Positions 23,730 through 31,951 of a stretch of DNA of 43,758 bases are shown here, one piece after another (the first letter of the stretch is position 1; the number at the start of each line of letters is the position of its first letter). The notes below the pieces were generated by a model. That model did no database searches and was not told the origin of the DNA. It saw only the letters and a program-made list of their open reading frames with translations. The stretch covers positions 1-43,758 of the forward strand of contig CANQAR010000022.1 in assembly GCA_947588845.1 (NCBI GenBank), written 5' to 3'. The stretch comes from an uncultured Lachnospiraceae bacterium. GTDB taxonomy: Bacteria > Bacillota > Clostridia > Lachnospirales > Lachnospiraceae. Position numbers and translations under genes: made by a program.

Positions 23730-23999
23730 ATGCTAAGGCCGACAGCTGTAAAAGTTAAAGCGGTGCCAGATTACAGATTGATAGTCGTTTTTGATAATGG
23801 AGAAGAAAGGATATTTGATGTCAAACCATATATACACGGCGAATGGTACAGTGAATTAAAAGATGTTAATTACTTTAAAACTGTGGATGTTGACGGCTTT
23901 ACAGTTGTATGGAAAAACGGGCAGGATATTTGTCCGGACGACTTATACTATTCAAGTATTCCCACGGCTTTCGCTTTGTCAAACACTGAAGAAAAATAG
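23730..23999 (+). CDS. DUF2442 protein
   Basis: DUF2442 family, 89 residues: PTAVKVKAVPDYRLIVVFDN-GEERIFDVKPYI, FKTVDVDGFTVVWKNGQDICPDDLY. It is a small alpha/beta protein always found near DUF4160 or similar genes. The ATG at 23730 is preferred, with AGGGGG 8 nt upstream; a GTG at 23727 is also in frame. It ends 24 bp before the right-hand 16-bp direct repeat. It probably forms a two-gene unit with the upstream DUF4160 gene. Confidence 0.78.
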   Translation: MLRPTAVKVKAVPDYRLIVVFDNGEERIFDVKPYIHGEWYSELKDVNYFKTVDVDGFTVVWKNGQDICPDDLYYSSIPTAFALSNTEEK

Positions 24000-24039
24000 C
24001 GGATTTCGGTTGGAAAATTATTACAGCGCTTTACAAGTT

Positions 24040-24553
24040 CCTTCTGCACCGCCGACCAGCTACTGGAAGCATACCAGTCACGACAGTTCGAAACCCGCTG
24101 CGCAGGTTTCGCCCGTTGTCGTGGGCGCGTTCAGTCATCTCATGCAAACATGTCCTCCTTCACTTTGCCTTCGCGCAAACGACATCATCTATCAATTCAT
24201 CAGCACAACCGAAGCCGATGTCAATGACGAGTTTGAGACTCTGCTCGCCGGAGGGTATATCATCGAGCCGATCGAGCCGCACCTGACCTATGACATCCTT
24301 CATTCTTCGGAGCGGAACATCTGGACGCTGCTTTACTTTACTGGATATCTGACAAAAATGCGTCCGGAGACATCCCGGAAACCTCGGCAGACGGGAATCC
24401 CCTGACCATCCCAAACGCAGAGATCCGGAAACTGTTCCAGAAAAGCGTCAATGAATGGTTTCTGGCAAAGACACAGGCCAACGACCGCTCAGAGCTGTTT
24501 GACGCCCTGTGGAGCGGAGATGCAGAACGTCTGCAGAATTTCCTGGATGAATT
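24040..24553 (+). pseudogene. Partial duplicate of the AAA/PD-(D/E)XK gene
   Basis: About 514 bp correspond to 22127-22645 of the intact gene at high identity, including the in-frame hairpin insert. It has no 5' part, no nuclease domain, and frame-disrupting small deletions near 24365 and 24400. It ends abruptly 24 bp before the stop of the SDR gene. It is a non-functional relic of a second gene copy or of a duplication. Confidence 0.9.
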
Positions 24554-24576
24554 TATGGCGTTGCCCAGCAATCCTG

Positions 24577-25257
24577 TCAGGATGGCTGCTTCCCGATATA
24601 CGCCAGAATCCCGCCATCAACATAAAGAATGTGCCCGTTTACAAAATCGGAAGCCTCCGACGCAAGAAATATCGCCGGGCCCATCAGATCTTCCGGCGTA
24701 CCCCAGCGGGCCTGCGGTGTCTTCGCCCGGATAAACTGGTCAAACGGATGCCTGCTCCCATCCGGCTGTATCTCCCGAAGCGGAGCGGTTTGAGGAGTTG
24801 CAATGTACCCCGGACCGATTCCGTTGCACTGAATGTTATACGCTCCATACTCAGACGCGATGTTCTTCGTCAGCATTTTCAGCCCGCTTTTTGCGGCCGC
24901 ATATGCTGACACAGTTTCCCTGCCAAGTTCGCTCATCATGGAGCAGATATTGATAATTTTCCCATGTCTTTTTTCAATCATTCCCGGAAGAACAGCCTTT
25001 GCCACAATAAACGGCGCGGTTAGGTCGATATCGATTACCTGACGGAATTCTTCCGTCTCCATTTCCATCATTGGAATCCGTTTGATAATACCGGCATTAT
25101 TGACCAGAATATCAACCGTTCCCAGTTCTTTTTCGATCCGGCTCACCATATCCTGAACCTGCCTTTCGTCTGTCACATCGCAGATATATCCTTTTGCCTC
25201 AATGTCCTCCGCCCGATAGGCCTCTATGGCCTTTTCCAGATGCTCCTGTCTGCGGCA
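24577..25257 (-). pseudogene. SDR dehydrogenase (gluconate 5-dehydrogenase type), 3' part, split by an insertion element
   Basis: Encodes 226 residues from CRRQEHLEKAIEAY to the stop: VDILVNNAGI, catalytic S/Y/K region (ICSMMSE...YAAAKSG) and a C-terminus ending in VDGGILAYIG. The first 41 residues lie at 27012-27134, beyond an IS200/IS605 element. Joining the two pieces at the predicted element ends restores one 267-residue frame, the normal size for gluconate 5-dehydrogenase/KduD-like reductases. The enzyme would interconvert keto-gluconate-type sugar acids in uronate metabolism, which fits the adjacent GH88 and glucuronidase genes. Confidence 0.88.
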
Positions 25258-25394
25258 GGTGACGTCCTCTCCCACCTAAAGAGGTGGGGGCTTCCCACCG
25301 CTATCGGCAAGTTTGGTTCCCGCTCAATAATTCCAGCGAACTAAGTATCAACGGGCTAACCCCGTGCGTCCCACGGTTTTGTATTTATAGTTAT
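25258..25394 (-). ncRNA. Putative omega/reRNA region and right end of the IS200/IS605 element
   Basis: The 137 bp between the tnpB stop and the element end contain the right-end hairpin CCCACCT-aaag-AGGTGGG (25271-25288, plus strand). In TnpB systems this region encodes the guide RNA scaffold, with the guide read from the flanking DNA. Here the guide would come from the SDR gene starting at 25257. This is based on family knowledge; no expression evidence is in the sequence. Confidence 0.5.
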
Positions 25395-26489
25395 TTATGC
25401 AAATACTGAGCGCATACCTTCGTTTCTGATATTGATTGCAGCATTTATATCTCTGTTATGATGAGTTCCGCATTGAGGACAATCCCATTCCCTGACAGAC
25501 AGGTCTTTTGTATCAGAATTTTTATAGCCGCAAACATTACAGATCTGAGAGCTTGCAAAAAACTTATCTATCTTTATAAACTGTTTGCCTGAATCGGCAA
25601 GCTTATATTGCAGGAATGTTGTGAACATACCCCAGCCGTTATCACCTACGGATTTACCGAAATTAAGAGCCTGCGACATCGCCTTCATATCAAGATTTTC
25701 TACACATACACAATCGTAAGCATCGGCTATTTGTCTGGATTGTTTGTGCAGGAAATCCTTACGTTGGTTTGCTGCTTTTTCGTGAAGTCTGGCTACCCTG
25801 ATACGCTGCCTGTCACGGTTCTTAGAGCCTTTCATCATTTTAGAAAGTTTTCGCTGCTCTCTTGCAAGTTTCTTTTCGGCTTGTCTGTAATATCCCGGAT
25901 AACACGGCTCATAACCGTTACTGTCCATGTATAATTCATGCATGGAAAAATCAAGTCCTAAAAAAGTTGTCGGCGGTTGCTGCTGTACTTGGTTTTCGTA
26001 CTCAAACAAAATGCTGACATAATACTTTCCACTTGGGGCCTGGCTTACTGTCACGGATTTCAGTTTGTAATCTGGTGGTACAGGTCTGTGCTGCTTCATT
26101 TTTACAAAACCGGTTTTGGGCAGTCTGATCTGCCCGTCAGAAATAAAAATATTTCCATTTACATAGTTTGTCGTATAACTTTTGCGGTTAGACTTTTTTG
26201 ATTTGAACTTTGGAAACCCCGTTTTTGGCTGTTTGAAAAAATTCCGAAAAGCCGTCTGTAAATTCATCTGGGCATTGGCAAGAGCCAGGCTGTCAACCTC
26301 TTTAAGCCACTCAAATTCCTTTTTATACTGTGCGGGAGTATTGTTCAGCTTTTGTCCGGTTTCCTCATAATGCCTGATTTTATCGGATAACATACGATTA
26401 TAGATAAATCTGACGCAGCCGAAAGTCCTGGCAAACACTGCGCGCTGTTCTTCATTGGGATATATTCTGAATTTATAAGCTTTGTTCAA
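25395..26489 (-). CDS. tnpB: TnpB RNA-guided nuclease of the IS200/IS605 element
   Basis: A 364-residue TnpB. RuvC residues are D180 (FLGLDFSMHELYMDSNG), E264 (VCVENLDM) and D347 (HNRDINAAINI); the zinc ribbon is C317-x2-C320...C337-x2-C340. All catalytic residues are present, so the nuclease may be active and could keep the element in place by cutting emptied sites. The start is TTG overlapping the tnpA stop by 4 bp (TTGA). Normal length for the family. Confidence 0.95.
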   Translation of the reverse strand: MNKAYKFRIYPNEEQRAVFARTFGCVRFIYNRMLSDKIRHYEETGQKLNNTPAQYKKEFEWLKEVDSLALANAQMNLQTAFRNFFKQPKTGFPKFKSKKSNRKSYTTNYVNGNIFISDGQIRLPKTGFVKMKQHRPVPPDYKLKSVTVSQAPSGKYYVSILFEYENQVQQQPPTTFLGLDFSMHELYMDSNGYEPCYPGYYRQAEKKLAREQRKLSKMMKGSKNRDRQRIRVARLHEKAANQRKDFLHKQSRQIADAYDCVCVENLDMKAMSQALNFGKSVGDNGWGMFTTFLQYKLADSGKQFIKIDKFFASSQICNVCGYKNSDTKDLSVREWDCPQCGTHHNRDINAAINIRNEGMRSVFA

Positions 26490-26893
26490 TGCTTTTCACC
26501 TTGACTTTCTATGTATCTTTTAATTACTTCGACAGGTGCGCTTCCTGTTGTAAGTAAACAAAAACTCTGACTCCAAAAACATTCCTTCCAAAGCTTCCGG
26601 CGTATCTGCGGAAATTCCTTTTTCAGAAGTCTGCTGCCTGCGCTTTTATATGCGTTTATGAATCTGCTGGTCTCTGACTCCGGATGTGCTTTGAAAAGTA
26701 TGGGTACATGGTCTTTATCATGGTTCCATTCCTGCAATGTAATATTGTATTTCGGAACAGTGTACCTGAAAATTTCTTCTGCACGACCGGAAATATCTTC
26801 GTCAAATACTTTTCTGCGGTATTTTACAACCAATATAAGATGATAGTATAATAAAAATATGGAATATGTATTACTGTCCAATTCCAAGTACAA
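26486..26893 (-). CDS. tnpA: TnpA Y1 transposase with altered HUH motif
   Basis: A 135-residue IS200/IS605 TnpA (YYHLILVVKYRRKVFDEDISG, FINAYKSAGSRLLKKEFPQI, WSQSFCLLTTG). The catalytic tyrosine is Y127 (VIKRYIESQG). The metal-binding HUH motif, normally DHVHxLF, reads DHVPILF here: H62 is kept but the second histidine is P64 (codon CCC). This should impair cleavage, so the transposase is probably inactive. The start is TTG at 26893 or two codons later at 26887, which fits the family N-terminus MELD. A ribosome site is weak. Confidence 0.9.
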   Translation of the reverse strand: MYLELDSNTYSIFLLYYHLILVVKYRRKVFDEDISGRAEEIFRYTVPKYNITLQEWNHDKDHVPILFKAHPESETSRFINAYKSAGSRLLKKEFPQIRRKLWKECFWSQSFCLLTTGSAPVEVIKRYIESQGEKH

Positions 26894-27011
26894 TCAGTCT
26901 CTTTCTCTTTTTGACTGATTATATGATAACAAATTATTATATTTATGTCAAGCAAAGTAGGAATGCAATTCATCCCCCACTTTAGAAGTGGGGGACTTCT
27001 TGCTGAAAAAA

Positions 27012-27134
27012 GTTAAAAGCAATCTTCGCTCCTGCTGCTGCGTAAGCCTGCGCAATGGCAAATCCGATACCATATGCGGCGCCCGTAATCAATGCAACTT
27101 TTCCCTCCAAAGAAAACAGCTTTTTTATTTCCAT
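27012..27134 (-). pseudogene. SDR dehydrogenase, 5' part (41 codons)
   Basis: The minus strand from ATG 27134 (GAAAGGAAAAG upstream) reads MEIKKLFSLEGKVALITGAA and then YGIGFAIAQAYAAAGAKIAFN, the Rossmann TGxxxGIG cofactor site of short-chain dehydrogenases. It then runs into the insertion element and stops. It continues in frame with the piece at 24577-25257. It lies directly after a truncated GH88 gene. Confidence 0.9.
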
Positions 27135-27148
27135 CGTAGCTTTTCCTT

Positions 27149-27547
27149 TCATTTTACCATAATAGTTTTCCTTGACCGGGAACTGCCCGTGAGTCGGTAA
27201 TCTGCCGCCGCTGTGAGCATAAACATAAATCCCACATCATGATGCAGTCCGTAAAAATCCTGAAAACATTTTTCCAGTTTCTCTTCCGATACGCGGGCGA
27301 TCTCCGCATACTGTGCCTCCCCGGTATCCTGATAGAGCAGCCACATGATGCCGGCCCAGAATCCGTTCGTCCACCAGTTCAGCCCATCGTCCAGGTTCCA
27401 CTGTCTTGAAGTGTCCGACCGGTCGTCATAATCTCCGTTTTCATCCGTCTGGTATGGAATTTTATCCCGGTTCTTCGCGCTGACCCATTTCATCTTTTCC
27501 CGGACTTTTTCTATCATGGAATCCGCCCATGCCTCGTATTTCTGCAT
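27149..27547 (-). pseudogene. N-terminal fragment of a GH88-type unsaturated glucuronyl hydrolase
   Basis: A 132-residue frame with GH88 features: WNLDDGLNWWTNGFWAGIMW, LLYQDTGEAQYAEIA, and LHHDVGFMFMLTAAADYRLTG, after which the family similarity stops and a short unrelated tail ends 15 bp before the SDR start codon. Complete GH88 enzymes have about 370 residues, so roughly two-thirds is deleted. It is 19 bp downstream of the GH127 gene in the same operon. The deletion seems to have fused the gene start to the SDR ribosome site. Confidence 0.8.
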
Positions 27548-27566
27548 TTGTCCCCCACCTTTCCCA

Positions 27567-29588
27567 TTACCTGCAGGTTCTCATCCAGACCTGCATCTCA
27601 TTTTCCATGCGGTTTGCCCACATATAATAGGGGATGAGCTTCAATTCGGCCGCTTCTTTTTTCTCTTCGCTCCATACATGATAGAGGCCCTGCGCTTTAT
27701 CCGCACCACTGTCTCTGCAGCCATGCAGCAATATGGATTTCATGGCGGTTCCGCAGATGGAATCATCAACAACAGCCGTACTCTGCCGAGGATCCACAGA
27801 CAGAAGATGCAGGTTTTTTCCGTTGTCCGCTTCCTCCATGCAATAGACAACAGGGCCTCTCATTACGGCCGCTTTTCCCGCATTTTCGCGCACCATGGGA
27901 TTTGCGGCGATAAATTTCACCTCCATGGGAAAATTCAGTTCCAGACACTCTTCTTCATCCCACTCTTTCTTTATGTAAAGGTAGCCGTCCTGCACTGTTC
28001 TCTCCGATTCGTCACATCCCAGAATTTCAAATGTCCCACACCAGCCTGGAATACGAACCGCCAGCCTGAAACTGCTGCCTTTTGCACGTACATGGATCTT
28101 AACCTTCCCGTCCCAGGGAAATCCGGATTCCACGCACACTTCCGCCGTCTGTTCTCCCATTCTCTTCGTCAGTCTGCTGTCCATATACAAATGAATAAAC
28201 AGCGTATCTTTATTCTCCGTATAAGCATATGAACCGATGGAAGAAAGCAGCCTTGCAAGGTTCGGCGGGCAGCACGCACATCCCAGCCATTTCTGACGTA
28301 TTGGTTTTACGTGAAATTTCCGTTCATCTTTATGGCAGGCTTCCGGATTTACCTCCAGAGGATTTACATAGAAAAAACGTTTTCCGTCCAGCGACATCCC
28401 GCTCAATACTCCATTGTACAGCGCAAGCTCCATAACATCCGCATATCCGGCTTTGGGGCAGATTTCCAGCATTCTTCTCGCAAAAAAGACCAATCCGACA
28501 GAAGCACAGGTTTCCGCGTAAGCCGTATCATTCGGCAGATCATAGGCAAAGGAAAACGCCTCACCCACATGAGTCCCGCCAATCCCTCCGGTAATGTACA
28601 TTTTCTGATTGACAATACTGTTCCACAGAGTCTTACATGCATCGAACAATGTCTCATCGCAGGTCAGACGCGCTATGTCCGCCATGCCTGAGTAAAGATA
28701 GACGGCACGCACCGCATGTCCCACGGCTTCTTTCTGTTCCCGCACCGGAAGATGTGCCTGATAATAGGCATAACGCAGATCGTCTTCTTTTCCTTTCCGG
28801 ACGGCATCAGGCTGTTCTTTATCAAAATAATACGGCCGTTTTCCTCTTTCTTCAATAAAAAAGCGTCCCAGATTCAGATATTTTTCCTCACCGGTTACCT
28901 CGTAAAGTCGTACCAGTGCCATTTCCGCAATTTCATGTCCCGGGTACCCTTTGCATTTCCCTTCCTCAGGCCCGAAATAATCCACAATGTAATCCGCAAA
29001 ACGTTTCGCGGCGTTCAGAAGCCTGTCCTTTCCGGTAGCCTGGTAATAGGAAACCGCGCCCTCAATCAGGTGACCGAAACAGTACAGTTCATGATGATCC
29101 TTCAGGTTTGTAAAGGATTTATCTCTCCCATTGATCACATAATACGTATCCAGATAACCGTCTTCCTGCTGCGCCGCGCAGACAATGTCAATGGCCTCGT
29201 CCGCGGTCTTTTCCAGCTCTGGATCCGGATACTGACTGAGCGAATATCCAACCGCTTCAATCCATTTGTAAAAATCACTGTCCTGAAACACAAATCCATA
29301 AAATCTGTCTTCCAGATTTTCAGGATCTTCCGGCAGTGATTCGAACCCCCGGTATGTATAACTCGGTTCCGCGGATTTTGTCTCTTTTCTTTCCCGGATG
29401 AGTTTTCCGGCAATCTTAAAATTCCTCATGCAAAAGCTCGGCGGCGCTTTGTCCACACGATCGTTCAGCGCTTCCCACTGGTAAGGAATCACTTCTCTTC
29501 TTATCAGTTCCATCTCCTTTTTCCAGAATCCTTCTGTGATTTCTACCGCTTTGAGCGGCAGCGGACTGCTGAATAATGTCTGATCCAT
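27567..29588 (-). CDS. GH127 beta-L-arabinofuranosidase
   Basis: Glycoside hydrolase of 673 residues of the GH127 (DUF1680, HypBA1-like) family, without signal peptide, so cytoplasmic. The zinc-thiolate catalytic set is visible: E359 and C361 in DTAYAETCAS, and C439/C440 in GCACCPPN, with the last cysteine pair holding the nucleophile. Other family blocks are CAAQQEDGYLDTYY, CFGHLIEGAVSYYQATG, PGHEIAEMALVRLYEVTG and YITGGIGGTHVGEAF. It removes beta-linked L-arabinofuranose from imported oligosaccharides. The start at 29588 is chosen for GGAGGAAAGGAG upstream. It follows the GH78 gene by 50 bp. Confidence 0.92.
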   Translation of the reverse strand: MDQTLFSSPLPLKAVEITEGFWKKEMELIRREVIPYQWEALNDRVDKAPPSFCMRNFKIAGKLIRERKETKSAEPSYTYRGFESLPEDPENLEDRFYGFVFQDSDFYKWIEAVGYSLSQYPDPELEKTADEAIDIVCAAQQEDGYLDTYYVINGRDKSFTNLKDHHELYCFGHLIEGAVSYYQATGKDRLLNAAKRFADYIVDYFGPEEGKCKGYPGHEIAEMALVRLYEVTGEEKYLNLGRFFIEERGKRPYYFDKEQPDAVRKGKEDDLRYAYYQAHLPVREQKEAVGHAVRAVYLYSGMADIARLTCDETLFDACKTLWNSIVNQKMYITGGIGGTHVGEAFSFAYDLPNDTAYAETCASVGLVFFARRMLEICPKAGYADVMELALYNGVLSGMSLDGKRFFYVNPLEVNPEACHKDERKFHVKPIRQKWLGCACCPPNLARLLSSIGSYAYTENKDTLFIHLYMDSRLTKRMGEQTAEVCVESGFPWDGKVKIHVRAKGSSFRLAVRIPGWCGTFEILGCDESERTVQDGYLYIKKEWDEEECLELNFPMEVKFIAANPMVRENAGKAAVMRGPVVYCMEEADNGKNLHLLSVDPRQSTAVVDDSICGTAMKSILLHGCRDSGADKAQGLYHVWSEEKKEAAELKLIPYYMWANRMENEMQVWMRTCR

Positions 29589-29638
29589 GATGTTCTCCTT
29601 TCCTCCACGGTTCTGCCCTGCACGCAGGACAGACATAT

Positions 29639-31942
29639 TTACTCCATCAGCCAGCCGATCCGCATTCTGCATTTCTTTACGCTGGCCGGCAGATGAGGTT
29701 CTTCCCGGTAACCCTTCTCTTCTTTCTCATCCGGATGTATCCCGCACAGTTCTTCAATGACTATGCTGACAGGCGCCGTCCCCCACGGATGGCAGAAGCT
29801 GGTATTCCATTTCTGTTCTTTTCCCCAGACTTCCATGCAGGCGGTGGCCCCTTCCCGGATCATATTTACCCACCCGTGTTCGCTCTGGTTCACAAGCAGC
29901 TCATACATTTCCTGATAGTATCCTGCCCTGGCCAGCCCCTTTAATAAAAAGTAGCTGGTCATCACCCCGCAGCACAGACCTTTCCTGTACAGAAAATCCG
30001 CGATATATCCCATGGCTTCCTCCGGCGCAAGCCCGAAATACAGCGGATAAATATTCGCGTGAACCGAGGTATGGTCACTGTCCCTGGCATCCGCGAACAG
30101 CTTTTTTTCGGGGTGGTAAAACATCTCCTGGTATGCCGTCCTTAACTTTTTCCAGTCATATGTGACAGGGTATCCCAGAATGTCTTCGATCTCCGTAAGT
30201 GTCCTGACTGCCCCCACAAACAGCGCGTTTATCACATTATGATATCCAGCGCCGACGACCGGTCTGTCAAGCGCAAATTCATAATCATCTCTCATATTTT
30301 CCGGCCAGTCCACCAGATTCCATTTTTCGGACACCTGCTCCAGCATCCCCTTCTCCTTCTGATATCTCCGAAAATAATCCAGGATTCTCCTGGCGGTCGG
30401 GTAATATGACGCGAGGTATTCCCTATCATGAGTAAACTGATAATCCGTCAGCAAAAGTTCTCCCCACAGCAGAGAGTAGTCCGCAATTTCCTGCATGAGA
30501 GAGCCCGGCGCCACAGCCATGAGTCCCGGACAGATTTTCGCCGTTTCCGCAAACTGACCGATGCACTTGCGAAGCATCTCCGTCGTTCCTGTCAGCCACA
30601 CCTGAGATCTGGCCGCGACCACCGCGTCCCCCAGATACTGCCCTTTCTCCCTGGTAGGACAGTCCAGATACCCTTCCTGTGTCCCATACTTTACCGTATT
30701 TTTGCACAACGCAAAGATCTGCTCCAATACAGGATCATCCGTCTCCAGAACACAGAGATTGTCGTCAAAAGGATAATGCCTGATCACGAACTTTACATCA
30801 GAAATCTCCACATCCTCCTCCGAAAAAAGCATGCAGTACCGGAATCCTTTATAATCATAGGGTTCCAGTCTGCAGATCCCTTCATCCAGCGTCCAGATTT
30901 CCTCATACCTGCAGCCGCACCGCATGTCCGCGCGGACGCTTCCGTCCTCATTCAATTCCTCTCCATAAAAAATATGGATTTTCTGCCCGGCTTTTCCTCT
31001 CGCGGTCAGCGCAAGAGCGCCTGTAATTTCCTGTCCGGCATCAATAAAGAATGTGCCTTTGGCACATTCTTGCGCTGAGCGCGGCTGCAAAGCAGCATTT
31101 TCCATGCACGCTCTCGTGTGCTCTCCACTCCGTTCCGCCCGTTTTTCAATTCTGCAGGGCTGCTTCTCATAAACTGCCAGCATTTTTGTGGGCTGGGGGA
31201 TCAGATGATAGTCCGCCCAGTCCGCAGGCACCATATCGCTCCATTCCCCTTTTAAACCGCCTTCGGGCCGGTTCCAGTTTTCATCCCACAGCCTGCTGTC
31301 GAAATTCTCCAGAAACTGCGTGTCATATCCGGTCGTCTCGCCGGTATACGCTTCTGTTATCTGATATTTCCAGCTGAGATTCCTGACAGTCTCCTGTCGC
31401 TGCTGCCAGATCACAACATCCGCGGCCAGAGCCAGACGTCCGTCCCCGCTGTTCCAGACACGGTTCACCAGCCCCTGATAATACAGGTGGACGGCCACGA
31501 GATTCTTCCCCTCTTTTACATAAGGTGTAAGATCAATCTGATTGTAATAGTACGCTTCCGGATAAGCGGGAGCCGGACCCTGCCCGGCAAAAACACCGTT
31601 GATATAGACTTTATAGTAGTCGTCCGCGGTGATCCGCAGAATTACCCGGTATTCTTTGTCTGCGCAGATTTCAGAATATTGACCTGTCTCCATTTTTTCC
31701 CGGCAGACCGCCTCTGGTGGTGATTTCGAACATGCTCCTGTTCGATTTATATCAATTTCTCCCCGCGCCAGCACATGAAGATTCTTTCTTCCGGGATGCG
31801 CCGCAGGACCAGGTTCCTGTTCTTTATGGTAAAAATTTACCGGAACAATATGGGCAAATTCCGGGATCGTGTACCAGGTAGGGGCAAATTTTGTTTCCTG
31901 CATTTTTTTATTTTCCGGCACTGTTTCTTTTTTATTTCTCAT
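29639..31942 (-). CDS. GH78 alpha-L-rhamnosidase with in-frame hairpin inserts
   Basis: A 767-residue GH78-type enzyme without signal peptide. Domain order: N-terminal beta domain (RVILRITADDYYKVYINGVFAGQGPAPAYP), a further beta domain (GTFFIDAGQEITGAL, FYGEELNEDGSV), and the (alpha/alpha)6 catalytic barrel with DCPTREKGQYLGDAV, EKWNLVDWPENM and ACMEVWGKEQKWNTSFCHPWGTAPV. It would release L-rhamnose from plant glycosides or pectin fragments. Two stretches look inserted: about residues 65-92 (NRTGACSKSPPE...) and about 269-297 (AERSGEHTRAC...), both coinciding with DNA hairpins. The start at 31942 has a weak ribosome site; M14 is an alternative. It is 9 bp downstream of the glucuronidase. Confidence 0.88.
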   Translation of the reverse strand: MRNKKETVPENKKMQETKFAPTWYTIPEFAHIVPVNFYHKEQEPGPAAHPGRKNLHVLARGEIDINRTGACSKSPPEAVCREKMETGQYSEICADKEYRVILRITADDYYKVYINGVFAGQGPAPAYPEAYYYNQIDLTPYVKEGKNLVAVHLYYQGLVNRVWNSGDGRLALAADVVIWQQRQETVRNLSWKYQITEAYTGETTGYDTQFLENFDSRLWDENWNRPEGGLKGEWSDMVPADWADYHLIPQPTKMLAVYEKQPCRIEKRAERSGEHTRACMENAALQPRSAQECAKGTFFIDAGQEITGALALTARGKAGQKIHIFYGEELNEDGSVRADMRCGCRYEEIWTLDEGICRLEPYDYKGFRYCMLFSEEDVEISDVKFVIRHYPFDDNLCVLETDDPVLEQIFALCKNTVKYGTQEGYLDCPTREKGQYLGDAVVAARSQVWLTGTTEMLRKCIGQFAETAKICPGLMAVAPGSLMQEIADYSLLWGELLLTDYQFTHDREYLASYYPTARRILDYFRRYQKEKGMLEQVSEKWNLVDWPENMRDDYEFALDRPVVGAGYHNVINALFVGAVRTLTEIEDILGYPVTYDWKKLRTAYQEMFYHPEKKLFADARDSDHTSVHANIYPLYFGLAPEEAMGYIADFLYRKGLCCGVMTSYFLLKGLARAGYYQEMYELLVNQSEHGWVNMIREGATACMEVWGKEQKWNTSFCHPWGTAPVSIVIEELCGIHPDEKEEKGYREEPHLPASVKKCRMRIGWLME
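31047..31135 (-). repeat. In-frame hairpin cluster within the GH78 gene (copy D of the dispersed repeat, partial)
   Basis: Four consecutive hairpins lie inside the coding sequence: AAGAATGTGCC-ttt-GGCACATTCTT (31047-31071), GCGC-tga-GCGC, GCTGC-aaa-GCAGC and a CACG/CGTG stem. On the minus strand the segment starts GGAACGGAGTGGAGA, like the GAGTGGAGA or GAGTGAA core of repeat copies A, B and C. The encoded peptide is absent from my recollection of GH78 homologues. Confidence 0.5.
31726..31745 (-). repeat. Second in-frame hairpin within the GH78 gene
   Basis: TCGAACA (31726-31732) and TGTTCGA (31739-31745) form a perfect stem with a 6-nt loop. It lies in a stretch encoding NRTGACSKSPPEAVCREK, which separates the GEIDI strand from RVILRITADDYY. 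Confidence 0.4.
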
Positions 31943-31951
31943 AACATTTCA

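Larger units (their letters stand above)
25258..27011 (-). mobile_element. IS200/IS605-family insertion element (tnpA + tnpB)
   Basis: A 1754-bp element with tnpA and tnpB in the same direction. The left end has hairpin CCCCCACTT-tag-AAGTGGGGG (26974-26994) and the right end CCCACCT/AGGTGGG. It interrupts an SDR gene; the flanking codons AAC (27014-27012) and TGC (25257-25255) join seamlessly, and there is no target-site duplication, as expected for this family. The sequence next to the left end, CTTTTAAC on the minus strand, is the probable target motif. Confidence 0.9.
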
